Below are positions 35,177 through 44,024 of a DNA stretch of 64,000 nucleotides, piece by piece. Under the pieces are notes generated by a model. It was given only the letters and a program-made list of their open reading frames with translations. It was not told where the DNA came from and made no database searches. How positions within the stretch are numbered: the stretch's first letter is position 1; the number at the start of each line of letters is the position of its first letter. Source of the DNA: Porticoccus sp964395715 (lineage in GTDB: Bacteria; Pseudomonadota; Gammaproteobacteria; Pseudomonadales; Porticoccaceae); the NCBI GenBank assembly GCA_964395715.1, contig CAYNAU010000003.1, forward strand, positions 124,001 through 188,000, read 5' to 3'. The position numbers and the translations under genes were made by a program.

Positions 35177-36139
35177 ATGGCTCGTATATTTGTCGCTGGA
35201 CACACAGGAATGGTTGGATCAGCAGTCGTCAGACAACTAGAACTGCGCAGCGGTGTAGAGTTGCTAACCGCTGGGCACTCAGAGTTGGATTTAACTGACC
35301 AACAGGATGTTAACTATTTTTTTTCTGACAATAAGATAGACCAAGTATACCTCGCTGCTGCCAAGGTTGGAGGTATACATGCTAACGATACATACCCTGC
35401 TGATTTTATTTATCAGAATCTGATGATGGAAGCTAACATTATCCACAGTGCCCACACTAATGGTGTTCAAAAGCTTTTGTTTCTTGGATCATCTTGTATC
35501 TATCCTAAATATGCCGAGCAGCCCATTAAGGAGCAAGCCCTACTTACGGGGCAGTTAGAGCCTACAAATGAACCATATGCTATAGCAAAAATCGCAGGCA
35601 TTAAGCTGTGCGAAAGCTACAATCGTCAGTATGGACGTGACTATCGCTCGGTGATGCCCACTAATTTATATGGTCCAAATGATAATTTTCACCCAGAAAA
35701 TAGCCACGTTGTTCCTGCAATGATGCGACGATTCCATGAGGCTGTAGAGAATCAGGATCGTGAAGTTGTTATATGGGGCACAGGAACACCGAAACGCGAG
35801 TTTCTGCATGTAGATGATATGGCTGCAGGTTGTATCTATGTTATGGCGTTGGATGATCAATTATATGAGATGAACACAAAGCCTATGTTATCTCACATTA
35901 ATCTTGGTAGCGGCGTTGATTGTTCTATTCAAGAGCTAGCTGAGACGATGGCACGGGTAACAGGTTTTGAGGGGCTATTACGTTTCGACACAAGTAAACC
36001 CGATGGTACCCCTCGAAAGTTGATGGATGTCTCTCGTCTAAATTCTTTGGGCTGGAAGAGTACTATTACCTTGGAGCAAGGCCTGAGTGACACGTATTCT
36101 TGGTACCTAGCTAACAGGTGTAATCTTAGAAAACTTTGA
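35177..36139 (+). CDS. fcl: GDP-L-fucose synthase
   Basis: Epimerase-reductase making GDP-L-fucose from the Gmd product. The 320-aa protein has FVAGHTGMVGSAVVRQLE at the N-terminus, LAAAKVGGIHAN, the catalytic LGSSCIYPKYAEQPI and NEPYAIAKIAGIKLCE, and MPTNLYGPNDNFHPENSHV. Complete and typical. Last gene of the uninterrupted run. No obvious fucosyltransferase is encoded next to it, so one of the two transferases here, or a distant gene, must use its product. Confidence 0.96.
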   Translation: MARIFVAGHTGMVGSAVVRQLELRSGVELLTAGHSELDLTDQQDVNYFFSDNKIDQVYLAAAKVGGIHANDTYPADFIYQNLMMEANIIHSAHTNGVQKLLFLGSSCIYPKYAEQPIKEQALLTGQLEPTNEPYAIAKIAGIKLCESYNRQYGRDYRSVMPTNLYGPNDNFHPENSHVVPAMMRRFHEAVENQDREVVIWGTGTPKREFLHVDDMAAGCIYVMALDDQLYEMNTKPMLSHINLGSGVDCSIQELAETMARVTGFEGLLRFDTSKPDGTPRKLMDVSRLNSLGWKSTITLEQGLSDTYSWYLANRCNLRKL

Positions 36140-36378
36140 TATGTCTGACCTGATATGTTGGTTTGGTTTTTTAGGAGCTTGTAGACTGCCTACTATATCT
36201 CCTAAATAGAATCCACGTCTTTCGTACATAAGTAATCTAATTTGCAATGGGAAGATTAAATTCTTTTTCAAGTTTGTGTGCTGAGGAACGTTGTTTAGCA
36301 ATCCTCTAATGCATCTGTTTATATGCTATTCATCTGATGTGGTTGTCTAGCACCCCCTTATTGACTGGAGAGAAGCTT

Positions 36379-37800
36379 ATGCCATTTATTCCGGTTGTGA
36401 TGGCTGGAGGTTCAGGAACCCGTCTCTGGCCATTATCGCGACAGCTTTACCCCAAGCAGTTTCTTCCGTTGCTGGGTCAGGCAACCATGCTGCAGGAAAC
36501 TTGCATGCGCATGGAGGGGATGAATCACCTTCCACCTATGTTTATATGTGGTGAAGATCATCGCTTTATTGTGGCTGAGCAGCTGCGTTTTTTAACTGAT
36601 CGCTTAGGAAAAATTTTGCTGGAACCTGGGGGCCGCAATACTGCCCCAGCAGTTGCATTAGCTGCTTGCTATGCGTTAGATAAGGCAGTTGACGGTGAAG
36701 ATCCTATATTGCTGGTTCTGGCTGCTGATCATGCCATTCAAGACCCCCAGTCATTTCGCGATGCTGTGACTTCAGCCTTACCATTTGCAGAGCAGGGTAA
36801 GCTTGTTACTTTCGGTGTTGTTCCTTCCTCACCCGAAACGGGGTATGGCTATATCAAATGTGCTGAAGTTTCCGAAGAAGGGCCGGCACAGGCTGTTTCA
36901 AGCTTTGTGGAAAAACCCTCCTCGGAGCTTGCCGAAGCCTATCTGTCAGAGGGCAACTATCTTTGGAATAGTGGCATGTTCTTATTTCGTGCCAGTCGCT
37001 TTCTTGAAGAGTTAGATAAGTACCGTCCTGACATTGCAGCCACATGCCGTAGCGCTATGGCTGATGCTTCAGTTGATTCAGATTTTGTTCGTCCAAATCG
37101 TGAGATGTTTCTCCAATGCCCTGAAGATTCTATAGATTACGCAGTTATGGAAAACACCCCTGATGCGGTGGTGGTTCCAATGGCGTGTGGCTGGAGTGAT
37201 GTTGGTTCCTGGTCTGCTCTATGGGAGGTCTCAGATAAAGATAGCCAAGGCAATACCTTTAAGGGGGATGTTCTGGCATTAGATACTCACAATTCATATG
37301 TTCAGAGTGACAGAAAGCTGATTGCGACAGTAGGATTGATGGATGTAGTGATTGTCGAAAGTGACGACGCCCTCATGGTTGCGGACAAGTCGCGAGTTCA
37401 GGAGGTTAAGACCATTGTGGCCAGCCTTCGTGAGCAGAGGCGAAGTGAGGCCGATATTCACCGCAAGGTTTTCCGTCCTTGGGGCTACTACGATTCTATT
37501 GAGAATGGCCCCCGATTCCAGGTAAAGAGAATTGTAGTGAAGCCTGGCGGAAGACTGTCTTTACAGATGCACCATCATCGAGCTGAACACTGGATTGTGG
37601 TCAGTGGCACTGCACTGGTGACTAAAGGTAAGGAAGAATTTCTTCTGTCTGAAAATGAGTCAACATTCATCCCCATCGGCGAGACTCACCGCCTGGAAAA
37701 TCCGGGAGCAATCCCCCTGGAAATGATAGAGGTACAGTCGGGTTCGTATCTGGGGGAGGATGACATTGTCCGATTTGAAGATATTTATGATCGGCAGTAA
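36379..37800 (+). CDS. manC: Mannose-1-phosphate guanylyltransferase / mannose-6-phosphate isomerase
   Basis: Bifunctional 473-aa enzyme supplying GDP-mannose for Gmd. The N-terminal pyrophosphorylase motif is VMAGGSGTRLWPLSRQLYPK, then the FVEKPS motif near 180 and WNSGMFLF near 200. The C-terminal cupin isomerase has PGGRLSLQMHHHRAEHWIVV and GETHRLENPG. The ATG at 36379 is chosen from homologue starts. Composition is nearer to the core genome than the genes before it. No phosphomannomutase gene is in the window. A 239-bp gap without a recognisable gene separates it from fcl. Confidence 0.95.
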   Translation: MPFIPVVMAGGSGTRLWPLSRQLYPKQFLPLLGQATMLQETCMRMEGMNHLPPMFICGEDHRFIVAEQLRFLTDRLGKILLEPGGRNTAPAVALAACYALDKAVDGEDPILLVLAADHAIQDPQSFRDAVTSALPFAEQGKLVTFGVVPSSPETGYGYIKCAEVSEEGPAQAVSSFVEKPSSELAEAYLSEGNYLWNSGMFLFRASRFLEELDKYRPDIAATCRSAMADASVDSDFVRPNREMFLQCPEDSIDYAVMENTPDAVVVPMACGWSDVGSWSALWEVSDKDSQGNTFKGDVLALDTHNSYVQSDRKLIATVGLMDVVIVESDDALMVADKSRVQEVKTIVASLREQRRSEADIHRKVFRPWGYYDSIENGPRFQVKRIVVKPGGRLSLQMHHHRAEHWIVVSGTALVTKGKEEFLLSENESTFIPIGETHRLENPGAIPLEMIEVQSGSYLGEDDIVRFEDIYDRQ

Positions 37801-37838
37801 ATGATCTTCTCCCCCTACTGCTTAATGTCCTGGCCCTT

Positions 37839-37844
37839 TATAAT
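37839..37844 (+). promoter_or_regulatory. Probable promoter -10 of the MFS gene
   Basis: A perfect TATAAT 31 bp upstream of the MFS ATG. The -35 at 17-bp spacing (TACTGC) is poor. Its presence suggests the MFS gene is transcribed separately from manC. Confidence 0.45.
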
Positions 37845-37875
37845 GCGGCCTTTCTGACGCACAGCCGTAACTCCC

Positions 37876-39237
37876 ATGAACCCATTGGAACGTAAAAGCC
37901 TCTTTGGTTTGGCCTCTCTTTATGCCTTTCGCATGGTCGGACTGTTCATGTTGTTGCCTGTGCTGGCACTTTATGCAGGCCAATATGCCGGGAGTTCGGC
38001 CTTTCTCGTGGGGCTGGCTTTGGGGGTCTATGGACTGACTCAAGGGGCATTTCAGATACCTTTGGGGTTTCTTTCTGATCGTGTCGGGCGCAAGCCGGTA
38101 ATTGTTGCTGGTATGTTGCTGTTTCTGGCGGGAAGTCTGCTGGCGGCACTGACGGATTCTATGTGGGGTTTAATAGCGGGCCGTGCCATGCAGGGTGCCG
38201 GTGCCGTCGCCAGTACAATTATGGCGTTATTGTCCGATCTCACTACTGAGCAGAATCGCACCAAAGCAATGGCGGCGGTTGGTGGCAGTATCGGCATATC
38301 CTTCGCTTTTTCAATGATTTTTGGTCCAATTTTAGCGAGTAAGTGGGGTCTTTCTGGTCTCTTCTGGATTGCGGCACTATTGGCTATAGCAGGCATTCTC
38401 ATTTTGCTCCTGGTTATACCGACACCGGCAACAATTACTCACAATGCTGAAGCTGAAGCTGTTCCGGAAATGTTTGGGCAGCTGCTTCGCGATGGCGAAT
38501 TGATGCGCCTTAATTTGGGTATAGGGGTGTTGCACTTTGCCCAGATGGCTAGCTGGGTAGCTGTTCCAGTCCTGCTTGAACAAAACCTGCATTTTCCAAG
38601 AGACCAGCACTGGACCATATATCTGGGCGCCATGGGTTTGTCTTTCCTGTGCATGTTGCCCTTCATTATTCTTGCCGAGACAAGGCGCAAGATGAAACCC
38701 GTCTTTGTCGCCGCAGTATTTGTTCTGGGAGTTGGCGAAGTGCTGCTGGGCGCTGGCGGTGATCATCGCTGGTTGTTTGTATTCGGTCTGTTTGTTTTTT
38801 TTATGGGCTTCAACCTGCTTGAAGCGACATTGCCCTCTCTGGTGAGTAAATCTGCACCGGCTGGTGGGCGAGGAACAGCGATGGGCATTTATTCTACCTG
38901 TCAGTTTCTTGGCGCATTTGCTGGTGGTGTTTCCGGTGGCTATGTGGCTCATCACTATGGCTACGAGCAGGTGTTCTGGTTGGCAGTGGGGCTCATCCTG
39001 TTGTGGTTGCTGGTGGCACTGACTATGAGGAAGCCGCGTCACTTAAAAAGTCTTGTGGTTCCCCTGCAGCCAGGAGAGTCTATTGTTGCATCAGATTTTG
39101 TGGGCAGGGTACCGGGTGTCTTTGATGTGGTGGTTATTCCTGAGCACCGCTTGGCTTATTTCAAAATAGACCACGATCTTTTTAGCTATGCGCCGATGGA
39201 AGCGGTTCTCGGGCGCTCTTTGGATCAACCGGTTTAA
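37876..39237 (+). CDS. MFS transporter (YajR-like drug/metabolite efflux)
   Basis: A 453-aa major facilitator protein with twelve predicted membrane segments, the loop 2-3 motif GFLSDRVGRKPVIVAG near residue 74, and a cytoplasmic C-terminal extension of about 70 aa (from about residue 385) that resembles the YAM-type ferredoxin-like domain of YajR. Substrate unknown. In Pseudomonas a similar MFS gene lies between uvrA and ssb, as I recall; here the polysaccharide island separates uvrA from it. Convergent with ssb across a shared terminator. Confidence 0.87.
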   Translation: MNPLERKSLFGLASLYAFRMVGLFMLLPVLALYAGQYAGSSAFLVGLALGVYGLTQGAFQIPLGFLSDRVGRKPVIVAGMLLFLAGSLLAALTDSMWGLIAGRAMQGAGAVASTIMALLSDLTTEQNRTKAMAAVGGSIGISFAFSMIFGPILASKWGLSGLFWIAALLAIAGILILLLVIPTPATITHNAEAEAVPEMFGQLLRDGELMRLNLGIGVLHFAQMASWVAVPVLLEQNLHFPRDQHWTIYLGAMGLSFLCMLPFIILAETRRKMKPVFVAAVFVLGVGEVLLGAGGDHRWLFVFGLFVFFMGFNLLEATLPSLVSKSAPAGGRGTAMGIYSTCQFLGAFAGGVSGGYVAHHYGYEQVFWLAVGLILLWLLVALTMRKPRHLKSLVVPLQPGESIVASDFVGRVPGVFDVVVIPEHRLAYFKIDHDLFSYAPMEAVLGRSLDQPV

Positions 39238-39263
39238 TTCTCTTTGGTTAGATGTTGCACCAA

Positions 39264-39296
39264 TAAAAAAGCCTCTGCTGGCAGAGGCTTTTTTAT
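39264..39296. terminator. Bidirectional terminator between the MFS gene and ssb
   Basis: GCCTCTGC-TG-GCAGAGGC (39271-39288) flanked by an A-run on the left and a T-run on the right, so it can stop both convergent transcripts. Confidence 0.9.
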
Positions 39297-39326
39297 TGAA
39301 CGCCACACAATAGGCGCTGTATGTTG

Positions 39327-39794
39327 TCAAAAGGGGATATCGTCGTCGAAGCTATCAAAGCCGGGGTCAGGCATGTTGTTGGTGTTCGCAGGCGCCTTGT
39401 TTTGTGCGGGGCTCTGCTGGGAAGAAGAGGGCATGTCATCGTAACCGGATGCGCCTCCGCGGCTATCCAGCATCTGCATTTCACTGGCGACGATTTCAGT
39501 AGTGTAGCGATCTTGGCCGTCCTGCCCTTGCCATTTGCGGGTACGAAGGGAGCCTTCAATATAGACTTTGCTGCCTTTTTTCAGGTATTCAGCTGCAATC
39601 TCGGCAAGGCGGTTAAAGAATACCACTCTGTGCCACTCTGTGCGCTCTTGCTGTTGTCCGGACTGTTTATCCTTCCAGGACTCACTGGTCGCCAGAGTAA
39701 GGTTGGTCACAGCACCACCACTGGGTAGATAGCGAGTTTCCGGGTCTTTGCCCAAATTGCCAATCAGAATTACCTTGTTAATACCCCGGGCCAT
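39327..39794 (-). CDS. ssb: Single-stranded DNA-binding protein
   Basis: A 155-aa SSB with the OB fold beginning MARGINKVILIGNLGKDPE, HRVVFFNRLAEIAAEYLKKG and YIEGSLRTRKWQGQDGQDRY, a low-complexity Ser/Gln/Asn linker (about residues 115-145), and the acidic C-terminal tip DSFDDDIPF that docks partner proteins. The ATG at 39794 has GGAG 7 bp upstream; the in-frame TTG four codons earlier is unlikely. Confidence 0.97.
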   Translation of the reverse strand: MARGINKVILIGNLGKDPETRYLPSGGAVTNLTLATSESWKDKQSGQQQERTEWHRVVFFNRLAEIAAEYLKKGSKVYIEGSLRTRKWQGQDGQDRYTTEIVASEMQMLDSRGGASGYDDMPSSSQQSPAQNKAPANTNNMPDPGFDSFDDDIPF

Positions 39795-39865
39795 GCCTTG
39801 CTCCAATCTATAAAATCAAGTGGGGAGTGTACCTTGGAAACCCCTGGCTGTCATGGCGCTGGTCA

Positions 39866-40501
39866 TTAGGAATTTGCCTTAACGCTCGGACGTTCTGACA
39901 CACGCTGGTGCCAGTCGAGTAGATGCTCACAGGTTGCGGGAATTGACATGCCAGTCCAGACTGCAAAGTCGACAGTGACAATAGCCGTGACATCAGCGAC
40001 TGAGAAATAACCCTTCACAAAATAGTCTTTATCCCTAAGGTGTTGGTCAATATCCTGGTAAAAATTGGAGATCCGTTGCCTTCCCCGTTCAACCAGAGCT
40101 GGAATTTTGTCATAGTCGTGGGGGCCAATGAGCGCGCGCCCTTCAAACCAGTCAGGTCCATTTCTGAACAGGTCGGCAACAGCCTGAAAGCCGTTGGTAA
40201 AGCAGATGTTATTCCACATCTCTACCAGACCAATCTCCAGAGCATTTCGTCCAAACAGAGGAGGCTCGGGATACACAGCTTCCAGATAACGACAAATGGC
40301 ATTGGTCTGGGAGATACAGTTGCCATCGTCCAGTTCAAGAACGGGGACGTCACAATTCGGACTCTTGCGTCGAAAATCCTCTGCAAACTGTTCGCCTTTC
40401 ATCAGGTTTACCTGGATGCGGGGAAATTCAAGACCTTTCTCCGACAAGAAGATGCTAAGGCGTCGGGGATTGGGAACACCGGGATAATCAAATAGTTTCA
40501 C
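39866..40501 (-). CDS. Glutathione S-transferase family protein
   Basis: A 211-aa cytosolic GST-fold protein. The thioredoxin-like N-terminal half has VKLFDYPGVPNPRRLSIFLS and the cis-proline/serine motif CDVPVLELDDGNCISQTNAI; the C-terminal helical half has FSVADVTAIVTVDFA. The GTG at 40501 is preferred because AGGAG lies 8 bp upstream; an in-frame ATG 13 codons earlier has no such site. Function beyond the fold is not readable. Confidence 0.87.
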   Translation of the reverse strand: MKLFDYPGVPNPRRLSIFLSEKGLEFPRIQVNLMKGEQFAEDFRRKSPNCDVPVLELDDGNCISQTNAICRYLEAVYPEPPLFGRNALEIGLVEMWNNICFTNGFQAVADLFRNGPDWFEGRALIGPHDYDKIPALVERGRQRISNFYQDIDQHLRDKDYFVKGYFSVADVTAIVTVDFAVWTGMSIPATCEHLLDWHQRVSERPSVKANS

Positions 40502-40611
40502 GGTCGTGCTCCTGCTGCTGATGAGATATTCATTATTCATGACATCCCTTGTTAATGCACAGGCTTATTTGGCATAGCATGATCAGGCTGACAAAATTCT
40601 ACAGTAATTGG

Positions 40612-41985
40612 TTAAAAGGCGTTTTTGTGGAATATGCCTTTAAAGATGGTCAGGAAAATGATTTTCAGGTCCAGCCACAGTGACCAGTTGTTGATGTATT
40701 CGAGGTCACATTCCACCCGTTTTTCCATCTTATCCAGTGTGTCTGTAAGTCCTCTGTAACCCCTGATCTGTGCCAGCCCGGTAATGCCGGGTTTCACTTT
40801 GTGCCGCCACATGTAGGACTCGACCAGATCTTTGTAATACTCATTATGGGACAGCGCATGTGGTCTAGGGCCGACAATCGACATGCGACCCTGCAACACA
40901 TTAACAAACTGTGGTAGCTCATCCAGACTGGTGCGGCGTAGAAAAGCACCCAGCTTTGTTACCCGGGGATCGCCCGGTTGTGCCTGGGTAACGGCCCCGT
41001 TGGACTCTTCATGGACCTCCATGGAGCGGAATTTATACACTTTAAAGCGCTTGCCATCCCGTCCATGGCGGTATTGCTTGAAAAGAATGGGACCAGGTGA
41101 GGTGAGCTTCAATGCCAGGGCAATTAACAGACAGGCCGGCGCGATCAACAGGCAGATAAAGGTACCGATGCAGAGGTCTTCCAGGCGTTTTATCACACGG
41201 TTAACACCGCTTAGGGGTGTACAGCTGATGTCGATGGCGTAGTGCCCGACAATGTTGGACACCTTATGATTCAATAATTGAATATCCTCAAAATCAGGAA
41301 AAAAACGGATGTCCAGTGTTGAGTGGCGCAGCTCATAGACAATGTCCTTGATAAAACTGCCCATACTCAGAGGTATGTCCAGCCAGATTTCATCTGCTGG
41401 GCGCTGACTGAGCTCCGCCATCAAGCGCCCACTTTGCATCCATTGCTCTATCTCTTTTGCCGAAATACAGTCAGTAATCTGGAACCCGGCAAGGCGTAGT
41501 TCTTCGAATTTAAAGTTCCCATCAGATGACTGCTTGGAGGGAGAGATAATCAAGATTTTGCGCAGATTTTTGCCCCGGCGTCGCAGACTTCTTAAGTACA
41601 CATAGTGGCCACTGCGATAACCTGTACCACCGAGCCATACCAGCAACATCGCGTAGGCTATCCACAACCGGGAGAAAGCTTCCGAAGTCTTGGTAAAGAC
41701 TAAAAAGAAGGCCAGTAGGGCCGTGGTCATGATCAACCCGATACTGTACCGCTTGATAATCGGTAGTAAATTTCTACCCCGCCATGAGTCGTAAACACCT
41801 GTCATGGTCAGTGACAACACGAGTAATACTGCTGCACCAGCAGTGAGTACCTGATAGTGGGTATTCAACTCGGTTTCGGAAAAACGCAGGTAATGGGCCA
41901 GGTTGCTGGCGAGAATAACAATGAAAAAATCGATCAGGGCAATGGCGGGTGCAAAGATAGGTTTTTGGACCGGTGTTGCTGCCAT
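40612..41985 (-). CDS. wcaJ: Undecaprenyl-phosphate sugar phosphotransferase (WcaJ type)
   Basis: A 457-aa polyisoprenyl-phosphate hexose-1-phosphate transferase that starts repeat-unit synthesis. It has four N-terminal membrane segments, a Rossmann-like middle, a fifth hydrophobic segment (IGTFICLLIAPACLLIALAL) and the catalytic C-terminal domain with YKFRSMEVHEESNG, LRRTSLDELPQFVNVLQG and KPGITGLAQIRGYRG. The gmd-containing island lacks a priming enzyme, so this gene, 2.8 kb past manC and on the other strand, is the likely one. Glucose versus galactose specificity is unknown. Confidence 0.92.
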   Translation of the reverse strand: MAATPVQKPIFAPAIALIDFFIVILASNLAHYLRFSETELNTHYQVLTAGAAVLLVLSLTMTGVYDSWRGRNLLPIIKRYSIGLIMTTALLAFFLVFTKTSEAFSRLWIAYAMLLVWLGGTGYRSGHYVYLRSLRRRGKNLRKILIISPSKQSSDGNFKFEELRLAGFQITDCISAKEIEQWMQSGRLMAELSQRPADEIWLDIPLSMGSFIKDIVYELRHSTLDIRFFPDFEDIQLLNHKVSNIVGHYAIDISCTPLSGVNRVIKRLEDLCIGTFICLLIAPACLLIALALKLTSPGPILFKQYRHGRDGKRFKVYKFRSMEVHEESNGAVTQAQPGDPRVTKLGAFLRRTSLDELPQFVNVLQGRMSIVGPRPHALSHNEYYKDLVESYMWRHKVKPGITGLAQIRGYRGLTDTLDKMEKRVECDLEYINNWSLWLDLKIIFLTIFKGIFHKNAF

Positions 41986-42057
41986 TTAAACGTAGGACCC
42001 AAGTTGCAGATGATGGGCCAGCAGCCCCAGGGTTGACTGGGGCGGGGGCCACTCAAA

Positions 42058-43272
42058 TTAATTGTAGCGCTGGAAAACCAGTGTGGCATTGGTGCCGCCA
42101 AAACCAAAACTGTTCGACATCACCCGTTGCAGATTGGCGTTATCGATACGTTTTGTGGCAATTGGCAGGTCAGCCGCTTCCGGGTCAAGTGTATCGATGT
42201 TGGCAGAAGCGCAGATAAAGTTTCTTTCCATCATCAGGAGGCTGAATACAGCCTCCTGAACACCTGCCGCACCCAGACCATGGCCTGACAACGATTTGGT
42301 AGAACTGATGGGGGGAACCTTATCTCCAAAGGTTTCACGGATTGCCTTGAGTTCCTGCAAGTCACCAACAGGGGTGCTGGTCCCATGGGTATTGATGTAG
42401 TCGATACTGCCTTCTGTGGTGGCCATGGCCATTTTCATGCAGCGCACGGCACCTTCACCAGAAGGCGCGACCATGTCATAGCCATCAGAGGTGGAACCAT
42501 AGCCCACAAGTTCTGCGTAGATTTTTGCGCCACGCGCCAGAGCATGCTCCAGTTCTTCAACCACGAGGCAGCCGGCACCCACACCCGGGACAAAACCGTC
42601 TCTATCTGCATCGTAGGCGCGAGATGCCTTTTCGGGGGTGTCATTGTATTTGCTGGAAAGTGCGCCCATGGCATCAAACATGCCGGCCATAGACCAGTGC
42701 ATTTCTTCAGCGCCACCGGCAAACACGACATCCTGTTTGCCCATCTGAATGAGCTCCATGGCGTGGCCGATACTGTGCGCACTGGTGGCACAGGCCGATG
42801 CGATCGAATAGTTGGTGCCTTTGATCTTGAAAGGCGTCGCAAGGCAGGCAGATACTGTGCTTGCCATGATTTGTGTGACTCGGTAGGGGCCGGCTTTCTT
42901 GATTCCGCGTTCGCGCATGACATCAATGGTATCGGTAAACATCTGGCCCGATACACCACCGGAGCCCATGACAAGACCTGTGCGAACGTTGGAGACCTGA
43001 TTTTCTTCAAGGCCAGAATCGGCAATAGCTCTGTCCATGGCGATGTAGCCGTAGGCGGCCGACGGGCCCATAAACCGCATCACTTTGCGGTCAATGTGTT
43101 CTGCAGGGTCAAGATCCAGTGTGGCGGCAACATTACAGCGCAGGCCCATTTCATGGAAGTCTTCACGAAAGACGATGCCGGAACGGCAATCCAGCAGGGA
43201 CTGAGTGACTGTTTCTTTGTCATTCCCGAGACAGGAAACAATACCCATTCCGGTAATTACCACGCGTTTCAT
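42058..43272 (-). CDS. fabB: 3-oxoacyl-ACP synthase I, FabB
   Basis: Condensing enzyme needed for unsaturated fatty acid elongation. The 404-aa protein starts MKRVVITGMGIVSCLGND, has the active cysteine in IASACATSAHSIGHA near residue 163 and histidines in NTHGTSTPVGD near 297 and LSGHGLGAAG near 332. It lies 50 bp downstream of fabA; the fabAB pair is the classic anaerobic unsaturated fatty acid operon. Confidence 0.97.
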   Translation of the reverse strand: MKRVVITGMGIVSCLGNDKETVTQSLLDCRSGIVFREDFHEMGLRCNVAATLDLDPAEHIDRKVMRFMGPSAAYGYIAMDRAIADSGLEENQVSNVRTGLVMGSGGVSGQMFTDTIDVMRERGIKKAGPYRVTQIMASTVSACLATPFKIKGTNYSIASACATSAHSIGHAMELIQMGKQDVVFAGGAEEMHWSMAGMFDAMGALSSKYNDTPEKASRAYDADRDGFVPGVGAGCLVVEELEHALARGAKIYAELVGYGSTSDGYDMVAPSGEGAVRCMKMAMATTEGSIDYINTHGTSTPVGDLQELKAIRETFGDKVPPISSTKSLSGHGLGAAGVQEAVFSLLMMERNFICASANIDTLDPEAADLPIATKRIDNANLQRVMSNSFGFGGTNATLVFQRYN

Positions 43273-43322
43273 CGGTTACTCCCCATGCCGGCTACTAAGT
43301 CCGTTAATTGTAATAGATAGGA

Positions 43323-43853
43323 TTAAAAGTTGTCAGTGGATTCAAACAGGCCAACGCGAAGATCTTTTGCAGTATAGATCTCTCGACCATCCACAAACAC
43401 TTTGCCGTCTGCGATAGCCATTTTCAGCTTTCTCTCGACGATGCGTGAGATATCAATCTGATAGCTGACCATTTCAGCATCAGGCAGAATCTGGCCGAAA
43501 AACTTCACTTCTCCGGCCCCGAGGGCACGACCGCGACCCGGGTTGCCTTTCCATGCCAGAAAGAAACCGGTCAGTTGCCACATGGCATCGAGTCCAAGGC
43601 AGCCCGGCATCACAGGGTCCCCGTGAAAGTGGCAGCCAAAGAACCAGAGATCCTTGCGAATATCCAGTTCGGCTTTAATCAGACCTTTTCCGTACTCGCC
43701 TTCGCCGGCATGAATACGGGTGATTCTGTCCACCATCAGCATATTATCGGCCGGCAGTTTGGCATTGCCTTCGCCGAAGAGGTCGCCGTTGCTGCACGCC
43801 ACGATTTCTTCGCGGGTATAGGCATTTTGCGACTGTGGAACAAAAATGGTCAT
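43323..43853 (-). CDS. fabA: 3-hydroxydecanoyl-ACP dehydratase/isomerase FabA
   Basis: A 176-aa hot-dog-fold enzyme that introduces the cis double bond. The active-site region GCHFHGDPVMPGCLGLDAMW (histidine near residue 75, aspartate near 89) is intact. Length is normal (about 171 in E. coli). First gene of fabA-fabB, downstream of ispB on the same strand after 171 bp. Confidence 0.97.
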   Translation of the reverse strand: MTIFVPQSQNAYTREEIVACSNGDLFGEGNAKLPADNMLMVDRITRIHAGEGEYGKGLIKAELDIRKDLWFFGCHFHGDPVMPGCLGLDAMWQLTGFFLAWKGNPGRGRALGAGEVKFFGQILPDAEMVSYQIDISRIVERKLKMAIADGKVFVDGREIYTAKDLRVGLFESTDNF

Positions 43854-44024
43854 GGGATAAATAGCCTTTGGTGTGTGGTTGGTTTCTCTTTGAGGGGCGA
43901 ATTTTAGCCGATATCCCTGTTAAGTCCAGAAGAACCGGGTCCTACATAAGTCTCATCTTTTGCTGAGCCGCAATGATGAAATCAAGAATGAAACAAAAAA
44001 CATAACTTAGGGTAGGTGCAGAAA

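Noticed and set aside
36140..36378. Possible gene or transposase remnant between fcl and manC
   Set aside because: The 64-codon minus-strand frame and others show no recognisable domain or ribosome site; treated as non-coding.
41986..42057. GC-rich hairpin after fabB as terminator
   Set aside because: The stem GCCCCAG/CTGGGGC is followed by no T-run, so termination cannot be supported.
42385..43320. Long plus-strand ORF of 311 codons
   Set aside because: It is antisense to fabB, which has intact catalytic residues.
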